Source: CFX2 sp014338005 (GTDB lineage Bacteria > Chloroflexota > Anaerolineae > Aggregatilineales > Phototrophicaceae). From it: a stretch of DNA of 64,000 nt. The stretch covers positions 19,216 through 83,215 of the forward strand of contig SZPE01000008.1 in NCBI GenBank assembly GCA_030263555.1, in the 5' to 3' direction. Position numbers and translations under genes: made by a program. The notes under the pieces are model-generated. The model searched no databases. It was not told where the DNA came from and saw nothing but the letters and a program-made list of their open reading frames with translations. Shown here piece by piece: positions 9,016 through 18,312 of the stretch. Position 1 is the stretch's first letter. Each line of letters begins with the position of its first letter.

Positions 9016-11589
9016 ATGATTAAACCTGTCGCCAGGATTAATGTCGTCCCCAACTTGCCGGGGCCACTTCATCGGCTGCAGGAATTGGCCTATAACTTAC
9101 GTTGGGCGTGGGATCACGAAACCATCGCGCTGTTTCGACGCCTAGACCGCGACTTATGGGAAGAGACGAACCATAACCCGGTGTGGATGCTGGGACGGTT
9201 GAGTCAGGAACGGTTGGAGGCGGCTTATCATGACCGCGCATTCATGGCGCATTTTCGCGCGGTGTGCGAGTCGTTTGACCAGTACATGAACCACCTCGAA
9301 GACACCTGGTATGAAACGCATTACGGACATTTGCCGAAGCCGATCATCGCCTATTTTTCGATGGAGTTCGGCATTACCGAATGTTTGCAGAATTACTCCG
9401 GCGGCCTGGGGGTGTTAAGCGGCGACCATCTGAAAAGCGCCAGCGACCTGGGGCTGCCGCTGGTGGGGGTCGGCATTTTATACCAGGAGGGGTACTTCCA
9501 GCAGTATTTAAATGCCGATGGCTACCAGCAGGAACTTTATCCCCTGAACGATTATGCCAACCTGCCCGTGACACTTCAGATGAAAGCTGATGGCACGCCG
9601 ATCAAAATCACCGTGCCTTTGCCGGGGCGCGACCTGTATGCGCAGATTTGGAAGGTGCAGGTGGGGCGCGTGCCGCTGTTCCTGCTGGATACGAACATTG
9701 ATGACAATCCGCGCCAGGAAGATCGTAACCTGACCGACCGGCTGTACGGCGGCGACCGCCGGACGCGCATTCGCCAGGAAATCCTGTTGGGCATTGGGGG
9801 TATTCGGGCGCTGGATGCGCTTGGTCTGCGCCCGACGATCTGCCATATGAACGAGGGCCACTCGGCCTTCCTGGCGCTGGAGCGCATCCGGCAGCTCATG
9901 GTCGAGCAGAAGATGACCTTCCAGCAGGCGAAGGAGGTGATGTCGGCCAGCCACATTTTCACCACGCACACGCCGGTTCCGGCGGGTCTGGAACGTTTCG
10001 GCTTCGATTTGATGGATGAACACTTCACCGACTACAGCAAATCGCTGGGATTGACCCGCGACGAGTTTCTGGACCTGGGGCGCGAAAACATGGGCAGTTA
10101 TGAACTGTTTTCGATGCCGGTGCTGGCGCTGAATGTGTCGGCGCAGTCTAACGGCGTGGCAAAACTGCATGGCGAAGTTTCGCGCAATTTGTGGCAGTGG
10201 GTTTATCCGGGCGTGCCGCAGAAGGAAGTGCCCGTAGGCGCTGTGACCAACGGTGTGCATGTGCAGACCTGGATCAGCCGGGAAATGGGGACGCTGCTGG
10301 ATCGCTATCTTGACCCGGCCTGGCGGGTGGCGGAAGCGCGGCCTGAATCCTGGCAGGGGGTGGATGACATCCCGGATGCCGAACTGTGGCGCACGCACGA
10401 GCGCCGGCGCGAACGTCTGGTGGCATTCACCCGCCGCCGGCTGCGCCAGCAGCTTGTTCATCGCGGCGCGTCGCAGAGCGCGATTGAAGCCGCCGACGAA
10501 GTTCTGAACCCCGACGCGCTGACAATCGGTTTTGCGCGCCGGTTTGCGACCTACAAACGTGCAACCCTGCTGTTCCGTGATCTGGAACGTTTGAAGCGTA
10601 TTTTGAATAACCCGGATTACCCGGTGCAGATTATCTTCGCCGGCAAAGCGCACCCGCACGATACCGGTGGCAAGGATTTAATTCGCCAGATTGTTAATTT
10701 GTCGCGCGGGGATGATTTTCGCCACGCGATTGTGTTCCTCGAAAACTACGACATGAACATCGCCCGCCATCTGATACAGGGCGTGGATGTGTGGCTGAAC
10801 ACGCCGCAGCGGCCCAAAGAGGCCAGCGGCACCAGCGGCATGAAGGTCATTTACAACGGTGGTTTAAATTGCAGCATCCTGGATGGCTGGTGGGCCGAGG
10901 GGTACTCGCCGGAAGTCGGCTGGGCAATCGGCAGCGGTGAAGAATATACCGATGAAGAATGGGAACAGCAGAACTACATCGAAAGCCAGGCGTTGTATAA
11001 CATCCTGGAGCAGGACATCATTCCGACGTTTTACAATCGGGGTCGGGATGGCCTGCCGCGCGAGTGGATCGGCAAGGTGAAAAACAGTATGCGAAAGCTG
11101 GCGCCATATTTCAACACGCAGCGCATGGTGCAGGAATACGCCGAACAGATGTATATGCCGAATTACGAAAACAGCCTGAAGATGCTCCAGGATAATAACG
11201 GGCTGAACTACGCGGCCTGGCGGGACAAATTGCACAGCGTCTGGAGCCAGGTTCGCATTAACAGCGTGGAAATTCCGCCCAAGCTGGTTAAGGTCGGGTC
11301 GGAAATTGAAATCAGCGCGCTGGTTGACCTGGGCAAACTCACGCCGGAGGACGTGCGCGTGCAGCTTTACTACGGCGACCTGAACACGCGCGGCGAGATC
11401 AGCACCCAGAATGACGGCGTGGTGGACATGGAGCCGGCGGGCCAGGATGGCGACCATCAGTATCGCTTTACGGGGCGTATTTCCTATAATACCAGCGGCG
11501 AACGCGGCCTTTCGGTGCGCGTTTTACCCTATCATCCCTATCTGCGGACGATGTTTATTCCGGGACTGATTACCTGGGCCTCGGTCTGA
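9016..11589 (+). CDS. glgP: Alpha-glucan (glycogen) phosphorylase, GT35
   Basis: Phosphorolytic release of glucose-1-phosphate from glycogen or maltodextrin. The 857-residue protein is of the DUF3417-containing class: an N-terminal stretch starting LPGPLHRLQELAYNLRWAW, then AYFSMEFGITE and LGVLSGDHLKSASDLG. The pyridoxal-phosphate lysine is Lys610 in EASGTSGMK. An AGGAG site lies 8 bases before the ATG. The C-terminal 120 residues form a beta-rich tail (from about ISALVDLGKLTPEDVRV) commonly seen in this class. It closes the glycogen cluster and is followed by two hairpins. Confidence 0.95.
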   Translation: MIKPVARINVVPNLPGPLHRLQELAYNLRWAWDHETIALFRRLDRDLWEETNHNPVWMLGRLSQERLEAAYHDRAFMAHFRAVCESFDQYMNHLEDTWYETHYGHLPKPIIAYFSMEFGITECLQNYSGGLGVLSGDHLKSASDLGLPLVGVGILYQEGYFQQYLNADGYQQELYPLNDYANLPVTLQMKADGTPIKITVPLPGRDLYAQIWKVQVGRVPLFLLDTNIDDNPRQEDRNLTDRLYGGDRRTRIRQEILLGIGGIRALDALGLRPTICHMNEGHSAFLALERIRQLMVEQKMTFQQAKEVMSASHIFTTHTPVPAGLERFGFDLMDEHFTDYSKSLGLTRDEFLDLGRENMGSYELFSMPVLALNVSAQSNGVAKLHGEVSRNLWQWVYPGVPQKEVPVGAVTNGVHVQTWISREMGTLLDRYLDPAWRVAEARPESWQGVDDIPDAELWRTHERRRERLVAFTRRRLRQQLVHRGASQSAIEAADEVLNPDALTIGFARRFATYKRATLLFRDLERLKRILNNPDYPVQIIFAGKAHPHDTGGKDLIRQIVNLSRGDDFRHAIVFLENYDMNIARHLIQGVDVWLNTPQRPKEASGTSGMKVIYNGGLNCSILDGWWAEGYSPEVGWAIGSGEEYTDEEWEQQNYIESQALYNILEQDIIPTFYNRGRDGLPREWIGKVKNSMRKLAPYFNTQRMVQEYAEQMYMPNYENSLKMLQDNNGLNYAAWRDKLHSVWSQVRINSVEIPPKLVKVGSEIEISALVDLGKLTPEDVRVQLYYGDLNTRGEISTQNDGVVDMEPAGQDGDHQYRFTGRISYNTSGERGLSVRVLPYHPYLRTMFIPGLITWASV

Positions 11590-11596
11590 AATGACA

Positions 11597-11629
11597 AACG
11601 AGGCAAACTATCTGCCGGTTTGCCTCGTT
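11597..11629. repeat. 12-bp perfect inverted repeat after glgP
   Basis: AACGAGGCAAAC and GTTTGCCTCGTT pair perfectly around a 9-base loop directly after glgP. It lacks a T run and may protect the mRNA 3' end or act with the next hairpin. Confidence 0.55.
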
Positions 11630-11650
11630 GTATAACACAGGATTGAAAGA

Positions 11651-11676
11651 GGGTGCGCCAATGCGCGCCCTTTTTT
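11651..11676 (+). terminator. Rho-independent terminator of glgP
   Basis: GGGTGCGC pairs with GCGCGCCC (one T-G wobble) over a 4-base loop, followed by six T residues. It ends at the stop codon of the convergent ABC permease. Confidence 0.75.
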
Positions 11677-12934
11677 AGCCGCGCAGCAGCCTGGGGATGT
11701 CTTTCAGTTTTGGCGTTTGCCCGGCCAGCAGTGTATTCACGCGGAACAGCCGCCCCGCCATCCAGATCATCAACACGTCCAGGGCGATGAGCAGTACCAG
11801 ACTGAGCAAAATCTGGGCGATCGGGACGGTAGTGATAGAAATACGCATCACCATCGCCAACGGGGACATAACCGGAAACAGGCTGAGGATAGTCGGCAGC
11901 GCGGCATCCGGCGATTCGATGAAGATCGCCAGGAAATACAGCGGGATAACCGCCGGAAGGGTGAAGATGACGGCAAACTGCGGACCTTCCTGCATCGAGG
12001 TTGAGATGGCGCTGACCATGCCGTAGGCTCCGGCGAAAAACAGGTAGCCGAAGATGAAATACAGCAGCAGGATCAGCACTTTGTCCAGCGGCAGCGAGAT
12101 ATTGGCGATAGACGCCAGCACCGGAATAGCGTTGCCGGTGGCGATGTTCGCCAGCAGCAGCAGGGCGGCCACCCAGACGACAATTTGCAGCAGCCCCAAC
12201 AAACCGAGCGCCACAATTTTACCGGCCAGAAGCTGCGTGGGGCGCATCCCGGAAATGAGGATTTCGATCAGCCGGGTTTCTTTTTCCTCGATGATGGTCT
12301 GCATCAGGTAGCCGTTGGTGATGAACACGCTCAGCATCAGTGCCAAAGCGAACACATAAACGACGACAAAATCGGTATCGAAGTTGGATGCAGTTTCGCC
12401 GGTGGAGTCGCGCTGGAGGTTGATTTCCTGGATATTGGCGGGGTTTAGCAGCCGGTTAAACAGGTCTTGATCTACCTCCCGCGCCAGATAGTTCAGAACC
12501 AGCCGGCGGATAGGCGCGTCGGTCGTCTGGCCGAGTGAGAAACGTGGCATAACCAGAGTCACGTCGCCGGTTTCCAGGTAATCGGCAGAGATGACATAAT
12601 ATACATCAATTTCGCCGGTGTTCATGGCAGCGGCGGCGGTTTCGTCCGAGTAGGCCGTCAGGATTTGGCCGAGCTGCTCGTCGGGCCTGGGGAACAGGCC
12701 GGACAGGTCAACATAACCCGCTTTTTGCAGGGTTCTAAACTGGTCGCTGCCCAGGATTTCCTGCGCCGGGTCGGCAGCCGGTTTGTCCTGCGAGGACAGG
12801 TTAGTGATGATCTGATAGCCGAAAAACAGCACGTAAGCCAGCAGCGGAATACCGAAGGTCGTGAACAGGAATCCCTTGCGCCGCAGATTGCGCCGCAGTT
12901 CGTACAAAAAGACCTGAAGCAGATGTTGTTTCAT
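11675..12934 (-). CDS. ABC-2 type transporter permease (NatB-like), distal gene
   Basis: A 419-residue integral membrane protein. An N-terminal helix (about 20-45) is followed by a large extracytoplasmic domain (about 45-190) and then a block of five to six helices from about residue 195. A KETRLIEILISGMRPTQLLAGK segment before the second helix is the usual ABC-2 loop (VEEKETRLIEIL-like). It is the last gene of a three-gene operon, overlaps the preceding permease by 4 bases (ATGA) and would form the exporter channel with it. Substrate unknown; NatAB-type transporters include Na+ exporters, but the fold does not fix the substrate. Confidence 0.88.
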   Translation of the reverse strand: MKQHLLQVFLYELRRNLRRKGFLFTTFGIPLLAYVLFFGYQIITNLSSQDKPAADPAQEILGSDQFRTLQKAGYVDLSGLFPRPDEQLGQILTAYSDETAAAAMNTGEIDVYYVISADYLETGDVTLVMPRFSLGQTTDAPIRRLVLNYLAREVDQDLFNRLLNPANIQEINLQRDSTGETASNFDTDFVVVYVFALALMLSVFITNGYLMQTIIEEKETRLIEILISGMRPTQLLAGKIVALGLLGLLQIVVWVAALLLLANIATGNAIPVLASIANISLPLDKVLILLLYFIFGYLFFAGAYGMVSAISTSMQEGPQFAVIFTLPAVIPLYFLAIFIESPDAALPTILSLFPVMSPLAMVMRISITTVPIAQILLSLVLLIALDVLMIWMAGRLFRVNTLLAGQTPKLKDIPRLLRG

Positions 12935-14196
12935 CGCGCCCCCTCCTGCGCGCTTTGCGCCAGTGAAATTTCGGCTTCGGGCGACTTGCGAATGACACGC
13001 AGCAGTTCACGGATGCCAACACGCTTGCCGTAACGCAGCAGCGCCCAGTGGAATACCCGCGCCGATGCCCAGACGGTGAAAATGGTCGTCAGCAGTAAAA
13101 TCGCCAAGCTTAAAGCGATCTGCCAGAGGGGGACGGTGGTGAATCCCAGGCGGAGCAGCGCCGTCGTCGGGGCAGTGAAGGGAATCAACGTCAGCACGAT
13201 CGGAAGCGTCCCGTTGGGATCGCTGAGGAAGCTGGTTATGAAAAAGAACGGCAGCACCCACAGCAGCGAGATGACAGACGACCACTGGCGGCTTTCCTGT
13301 TCCGAGCCGACCACCGCGCCGATTCCGGCCATCAAACCGGACAGCAGGAAGTAGCTGAGTATGAAGTAGACGACAAACACGATCATCAGATCAACCGGAA
13401 CGGCGATGCCTTGCAGCAGCGGCAGTGTTTGACCCACGTTCAGCAGGACAACAATCGCTGCGCCCCAGACCAGGATTTGCGTCAGCCCCAGCAGCCCCAG
13501 GCCGATCACTTTTCCCAGCAGCATTTGCATGGGCGTGACGCTCGTCACCAGGATTTCCATGATGCGGTTGGTTTTTTCTTCAACCACGCCGCTCATCAAA
13601 AAGCCGCTGGTGACGCCGGATGCCATCATGAAAATCATGGCAAAAACCAGCGGCATGAGGATCAGCGCCGGGATGTTGGCCTCGGTTAAATCGCGCCCGC
13701 TGTCCGCGACGTGGATGCTCATATTAACCGGGTTTTCGATACGCTCCAGCGGTATATCGCCGGGGGTCTGCCGGCTGATGTTCACCAGCAGCAAACTCTG
13801 GATGTAACTGCGGAGCGCCCTGGGAATGCCGGAATAACTGTAGGTGGAAACCTGGCCGCTGGATATATAATCCGCCGGAATCAGGAAATAAACTCCGATT
13901 TCCTGATTATCCAGGGCAGCGCGGGCGGACTCTTCGCTTTCAAAGGCGACCAGTTCGGGCGGCGTTATGTCTGGGGCGGTTTCGGGCAGTACGCCGTTTT
14001 GCAGCACGCCGGCGCTGTCCACATACCCGACCTGTGTGAACGAGTCCAGGCTTTCTTCGTTGGATGCCGTCACCGCAAAGATGACCACCCACATCACGAA
14101 TGTAAACAGCGGCACGCCGAATACAGCGAACAGAAAGGCAGGCCGCTTGAGGTTGTAAAGATACTCACGCCGGGCGACAATCCAGGTCTTGTTCAT
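12931..14196 (-). CDS. ABC-2 type transporter permease (NatB-like), proximal gene
   Basis: A 421-residue paralogue of the next permease with the same plan: one N-terminal helix, a periplasmic-side domain of about 140 residues, and a C-terminal group of about six helices starting around residue 175. The loop VVEEKTNRIMEILVTSVTP is the diagnostic ABC-2 motif. It overlaps the ATPase gene by 4 bases upstream and the other permease by 4 bases downstream. The two permeases probably make a heterodimer with the ATPase dimer. Confidence 0.9.
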   Translation of the reverse strand: MNKTWIVARREYLYNLKRPAFLFAVFGVPLFTFVMWVVIFAVTASNEESLDSFTQVGYVDSAGVLQNGVLPETAPDITPPELVAFESEESARAALDNQEIGVYFLIPADYISSGQVSTYSYSGIPRALRSYIQSLLLVNISRQTPGDIPLERIENPVNMSIHVADSGRDLTEANIPALILMPLVFAMIFMMASGVTSGFLMSGVVEEKTNRIMEILVTSVTPMQMLLGKVIGLGLLGLTQILVWGAAIVVLLNVGQTLPLLQGIAVPVDLMIVFVVYFILSYFLLSGLMAGIGAVVGSEQESRQWSSVISLLWVLPFFFITSFLSDPNGTLPIVLTLIPFTAPTTALLRLGFTTVPLWQIALSLAILLLTTIFTVWASARVFHWALLRYGKRVGIRELLRVIRKSPEAEISLAQSAQEGAR

Positions 14197-15110
14197 TGTC
14201 CGTGTTCCTCCACGACGCGAATGAAAATGTCGTTCAAACTGGGTACGGCCAGCTCAAAACGCTCGATGCTCATGTTGCGGGTGGTGGCGATGGCCGCCAG
14301 AATGTCGTCGGTAGTGGTTTGGGATTCAAGGTAAAGCAGTGTCCCCTTGCGCCCGTTTTCTACCGTCTCGATACGTTCTACGCCGGGCAGCGCCGCCCAG
14401 TCGCCTTGGCCCTCGACAACGATGGCATGGAGGGCATAACGTTTGCGGATGTCCTCAACCGGGCCGTAAAGCTGCTGTTCGCCCTTGTGTATCATCAACA
14501 GGCGGTCGGCCATCTCCTCGACCTGCCACATCTGATGCGTACTCATGACAACGGTTCCGCCTTTGGCGCGGAACGCCATCACCAGGTCTTTTAAGGCCAG
14601 CGTGTTAACCGGGTCGAGGCCGGAAAACGGCTCGTCAATGATAATTAGTTCCGGGTCGTGCAGGACGGTGACGGCGAACTGAATCTTCTGCTGCATACCT
14701 TTGCTCAGTTCGCTGACCTTCTTTTTGGCATGGTCGGCCAGGTCGAGTTGTTCCAGGAGCGCCAGGCTGCGTTTATGCGCCTCGTTTGAAGAAAGCCCTT
14801 TTAACGTTCCCAGATACTCCATCATTTCCAGCACGCGCACATTCCGGTACAGGCCGCGTTCTTCCGGCAGGTAGCCGATTTTGTCTTTTGTGGCGTCTGT
14901 TAATATCCCGCCCAACACCTCAATTCTGCCGGTATCCGGCTTGAGAATGTCCAGGATCATCCGCATGGTGGTTGTTTTGCCGGAGCCGTTCGGCCCCAAC
15001 ATAGCAAAAATCTCGCCCCGGTAAACCTCGAAGGACAGATCGTTTACGGCGCGAAAGTCACCATAGGTTTTGGAAATGCGCTCCACACGAATGGCTGTTT
15101 CGGGCTGCAT
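14193..15110 (-). CDS. ABC transporter ATP-binding protein (NatA-like)
   Basis: A 305-residue ATPase with Walker A GPNGSGKTT, signature LSKGMQQKIQ, Walker B IIIDEPFSGLDP and the switch His in MSTHQM. The C-terminal 80 residues (from about LYGPVEDIRKRYA) are the extra domain common in NatA/DrrA ATPases. GAGGAG precedes the ATG with a 9-base spacer. It heads the three-gene exporter operon. The transported compound cannot be read from the sequence. Confidence 0.93.
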   Translation of the reverse strand: MQPETAIRVERISKTYGDFRAVNDLSFEVYRGEIFAMLGPNGSGKTTTMRMILDILKPDTGRIEVLGGILTDATKDKIGYLPEERGLYRNVRVLEMMEYLGTLKGLSSNEAHKRSLALLEQLDLADHAKKKVSELSKGMQQKIQFAVTVLHDPELIIIDEPFSGLDPVNTLALKDLVMAFRAKGGTVVMSTHQMWQVEEMADRLLMIHKGEQQLYGPVEDIRKRYALHAIVVEGQGDWAALPGVERIETVENGRKGTLLYLESQTTTDDILAAIATTRNMSIERFELAVPSLNDIFIRVVEEHGQ

Positions 15111-15209
15111 GGTGTATTTCTCCTCAATTCATGTACAGGCGTGCCAGTATACTATACGAAAAAGCGCGGCGCGGGGTTGCATTTGGAGCATATTAAGGAC
15201 GGCGCTAAT

Positions 15210-15238
15210 TTGTACGACTTTTGCCCGCGTGATACAAT
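15210..15238 (+). promoter_or_regulatory. Candidate promoter P1 of the response regulator
   Basis: TTGTAC and TACAAT are separated by exactly 17 bases, and the -10 is preceded by TG (extended -10). It lies about 150 bases upstream of the receiver gene at 15389. Confidence 0.5.
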
Positions 15239-15265
15239 TCCTTGAGAAAAACTGAAAAGTCTTCA

Positions 15266-15295
15266 TTGCACCAGTTTAAGAAATGATGGTAAAAT
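15266..15295 (+). promoter_or_regulatory. Candidate promoter P2 of the response regulator
   Basis: TTGCAC and TAAAAT with an 18-base spacer, giving a leader of roughly 85 bases before the ATG at 15389. Two tandem promoters would suggest control by more than one signal. Confidence 0.45.
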
Positions 15296-15388
15296 AAAGC
15301 AGCCATAAAAATTTGCGATAGTCTTAATGGTTGCGCGCAAACGCCAGCATAACCGTTTTGCATGGGAAATCATCCTGTGGAGGTTTGA

Positions 15389-15772
15389 ATGAAAAAGCAT
15401 ATTCTGGTCGTGGACGACGAGATCGGCGCATTAACGCTGATCGGAATTATGCTTGAGCGAGGGGGTTTCGGCGTTCTGAAAGCCAAAGATGCAAAATCGG
15501 CTTTAACGGTACTCGATCAAAATACTCCTGATATGATTATCCTGGATGTGATGATGCCCGGCATGGATGGCATTGAGCTGTGCAAAGTCATCCGCGACCG
15601 TCACGATACCGGCGGGACGCCGATTTTGATCCTGTCGGCCAGGGGGGACGCCGAAAGCATCATGCGGGGTATTGAAGCCGGCGCGAATGATTATTTGCCC
15701 AAGCCCATCCTACACCACGACCTGGTTGCTAAAGTTCGCTCCATGTTGGGACAGAACGGGGCCGAGGTATAA
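15389..15772 (+). CDS. Single-domain response regulator (orphan receiver)
   Basis: A 127-residue REC protein with the acidic pair in VVDDE (residues 7-11), phosphoacceptor Asp53 in IILDVMMPGMDG, Ser83 in ILSARGD and Lys105 in YLPKPI. There is no output domain, and no kinase is adjacent. A strong GTGGAGG site precedes the ATG, and its own terminator follows, so it is a single-gene unit. Possible partners in the window are the kinases at 1086 and 29663, but that is only a guess. Confidence 0.9.
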   Translation: MKKHILVVDDEIGALTLIGIMLERGGFGVLKAKDAKSALTVLDQNTPDMIILDVMMPGMDGIELCKVIRDRHDTGGTPILILSARGDAESIMRGIEAGANDYLPKPILHHDLVAKVRSMLGQNGAEV

Positions 15773-15794
15773 ACCGTCCCGAATCCGCGTTTGC

Positions 15795-15826
15795 GCGCAC
15801 CTGACGACGGTGCGCTTTTGTTGTTT
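15795..15826 (+). terminator. Rho-independent terminator of the response regulator
   Basis: GCGCACC and GGTGCGC form a 7-pair stem around a 7-base loop, followed by TTTTGTTGTTT. It lies just before the end of the convergent transglycosylase gene. Confidence 0.75.
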
Positions 15827-15831
15827 ATGAG

Positions 15832-18261
15832 TTATGTCGCGCCGTACAGGGCGCGATAAATGGTATAAAAGCTGTAGATGCGTTCGATGTACTGGCGCGT
15901 GCTGTCAATAGTGATCGCGGTCATAAACGAATCGGGATCGCTGCCAGAAAGCTGCAACCAACTGGCCGCCCGTCCAGGCCCGGCGTTATAACCGGCCAGC
16001 GCCGCATGAACATTTTCATCGAAGCGGCGCAGTTGTTCTTGCAGGTAAAAAGCGCCAAATTCCACACCCGCATAAGGGCGGAAAAGATCGCTGTGTTGAT
16101 AATTCGGCCATTGAAGCTGCTGGGCGATATATTCGGCTGTGCTGGGGATGACCTGTGTCAGTCCCTTTTCTCCGGCGGCTGCCGTCGCATAAGTATCAAA
16201 CAGGCTTTCGTGCCGTATGAGTGAAAACAATAAAAGCGGGTCTATAGCCCGCCGCTGCGCGGCATCCAGCACCACATCGAGATAATAAACCGGATAACGC
16301 AGCCGGGCAATGAACAGTGGTGCTTCTAATGTGCCGACGCCTACCGAACGGATGATGTTGGCTGCCGCCAGGATAGAAGGCTGATAAGCGCCGATTCCGC
16401 GCAAAAACACGGCCAACTGGAACGAGGTGAGCGCATTATTCTGGTGGGCATCAATCACGTCGCGGAACTCGATTTCGGCTTCGTTGTGCGCGCCGACTGC
16501 CCACAGTTCGTTTCCCCGAATCAAACGCGCGTCGGCCTGAAGCGGCGGCGAAAGCTGCCACAGGCTGCCTTCCTGGGTGATCGCCAGCTTCTCGCGCAGC
16601 CAGGTTTCGGCTTCAGCCAACTGAGCGGCTTCATCAAATTCAAAACGATAGGCAGGCGGGGGCGTAAAAGCCTGCCGTCCCTGTAAAATGTCCTGGGCGC
16701 GCGCCGCAAAATAGCTGTCCGGCGCTGCGCCGGCGGCCAGCCGGAAGGCCTGCTCGGCGGTTGGCTGATCGCCGCGCTGGAGCGCCAGCCGCCCGACCCA
16801 CAGATAAGCGGCGGCCTGATTATCGCCGGTTGTCGTTACCGCCAGTTTGGCATAAAGCCGCTCTGCGCCGACCGGATCGTTAAGTTTATAGGCCGCCGAG
16901 GCCGCCAGGAACAGGCCGCTGTGCGCCTGGTCGGTGTCCGGGTAGGTATCAGCCAGCCGCTCAAAAACCTGCCGGGACTCGGTGGGGCGGTCGTTCGTGC
17001 CATACAGATAGCCGGCCCGCCACAGCGCCTCGGCAGCCTGCGGAACATAACCGTAGTTATCAGCAATGTTCAGATAATGGGCGATAGCGCCGTCAATATC
17101 GTTGGCGAGGAATTTTGTACGTCCCTGCTCCAGCAGCGCCTCGCCAAAGGCGGGGTCGGTTGGATACTGGTCAATCACGGTCTGGAACGCCGTCACCGCT
17201 GCCGAAGTGCTGCCGATTTCGCGGTAGGCGCGCCCCAGCAGCAGGTACAGCGCCGCCGGGACTTCGGCCAGGATATGATCAGTGGTGTAGGCATTAAAGG
17301 CGTCAATCGCGCCCTCATAATCGCCGTAAAAGTAGCTCACACGCCCGCGCGCGTAATCGTCTAGTTCGACGCCGTTTTCGGTCAGCATCCGCATGGCCTG
17401 GTATGCCTGCGGCGAATCGGGATAAGTGTTAAAAATCGTTTCCAGCCGCGCCAGGCCGGCCACCTGATCGCCGCTTTCCAACAGCGTTTGCGCCGCTTCA
17501 TATTCGATCTGGGCGCGGTAGGGCGCGTTGCGCGCGGCGGCCAGAATCGCCTCGTATTGGGCCAGCGCCGCGTCGGGCTGGCCGGCGGTGCGGTAAATCC
17601 GGGCGACTTTTTCGCGCAGCGCCAGCTGCGGCACAAGGCTGCGGCCTTCCTCGGCGGCCTGGGCATAGGCGGCCAGCGCCGGTTCGGCCTGCCCCAGGGC
17701 CAGCTGCGCGTCAGCGATGCGCTCGTGAACGTAGCTGTCAATCAAACCGGGGCGCAGGGCGAGGTACTGCTTGAAGTCGGCCAGCGCCTGCGTCCAGTTG
17801 GACATCCCCAGGTGGGCATCCCCGCGTAGGAAATAAGCCTGCGCCTGCCGAGGGTCCTGGGGGTATTGGCCGATGAAGGTCGTCAGCGCGTTTATCGCAT
17901 CGGCGAACAGCCCTTCGCGCAGGGCGGAACGTCCCAGGCCAAAAGCCGCCGCCGCGCCGATGTCCTGGGGCGCGCTCGCGCCTTGAGCAAGAATCGTCTG
18001 GTAGGCGGCGACCGCATTTTCATAATAACCGTTAACCAGATAGCGGTCGGCCAATCGCAGCGCGACCGCCGGTTCGATGGTTGGCGTGGGCGGAATCGTC
18101 GGGGTGGGGGTCAGAGTCGGTGTAGGGGATGGCCCTTCGGTCGCGGCAGGGGCAGCCGTTACGACGATGACATCGGGCTGCCCGTTCAGGTTGCAGCCGG
18201 CGGCGAACAAACTTATAGAAACCAGTAAGACCGGTAGAAGGTGCTGAAAAAGATTTCGCAT
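15832..18261 (-). CDS. Lipoprotein lytic transglycosylase with TPR repeats (Slt-like)
   Basis: An 809-residue exported protein. The N-terminus has a lipoprotein signal peptide ending in a lipobox (LFAAGC), then a Pro/Thr linker (TPTLTPTPTIPPTP). A long helical part follows (about 65-620) with TPR-type repeats such as AYFLRGDAHLGMSNWTQALA. The last 160 residues are an SLT domain with the catalytic Glu in LIRHESLFD, then GLTQVIPSTA and ALAGYNAGPG. It would cleave peptidoglycan glycan strands at the membrane surface. The plan matches Slt70-like enzymes. It lies 51 bases after an unknown gene and may be cotranscribed with it. Confidence 0.92.
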   Translation of the reverse strand: MRNLFQHLLPVLLVSISLFAAGCNLNGQPDVIVVTAAPAATEGPSPTPTLTPTPTIPPTPTIEPAVALRLADRYLVNGYYENAVAAYQTILAQGASAPQDIGAAAAFGLGRSALREGLFADAINALTTFIGQYPQDPRQAQAYFLRGDAHLGMSNWTQALADFKQYLALRPGLIDSYVHERIADAQLALGQAEPALAAYAQAAEEGRSLVPQLALREKVARIYRTAGQPDAALAQYEAILAAARNAPYRAQIEYEAAQTLLESGDQVAGLARLETIFNTYPDSPQAYQAMRMLTENGVELDDYARGRVSYFYGDYEGAIDAFNAYTTDHILAEVPAALYLLLGRAYREIGSTSAAVTAFQTVIDQYPTDPAFGEALLEQGRTKFLANDIDGAIAHYLNIADNYGYVPQAAEALWRAGYLYGTNDRPTESRQVFERLADTYPDTDQAHSGLFLAASAAYKLNDPVGAERLYAKLAVTTTGDNQAAAYLWVGRLALQRGDQPTAEQAFRLAAGAAPDSYFAARAQDILQGRQAFTPPPAYRFEFDEAAQLAEAETWLREKLAITQEGSLWQLSPPLQADARLIRGNELWAVGAHNEAEIEFRDVIDAHQNNALTSFQLAVFLRGIGAYQPSILAAANIIRSVGVGTLEAPLFIARLRYPVYYLDVVLDAAQRRAIDPLLLFSLIRHESLFDTYATAAAGEKGLTQVIPSTAEYIAQQLQWPNYQHSDLFRPYAGVEFGAFYLQEQLRRFDENVHAALAGYNAGPGRAASWLQLSGSDPDSFMTAITIDSTRQYIERIYSFYTIYRALYGAT

Positions 18262-18312
18262 GGCTGCATTATGGCGGGGGGCGGGCGCGGTGTCAATGAT
18301 GCTTGCCCAACG

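Noticed and set aside
9508..10659. 383-codon minus-strand frame inside glgP
   Set aside because: It is a shadow of the phosphorylase coding strand, with no family features.
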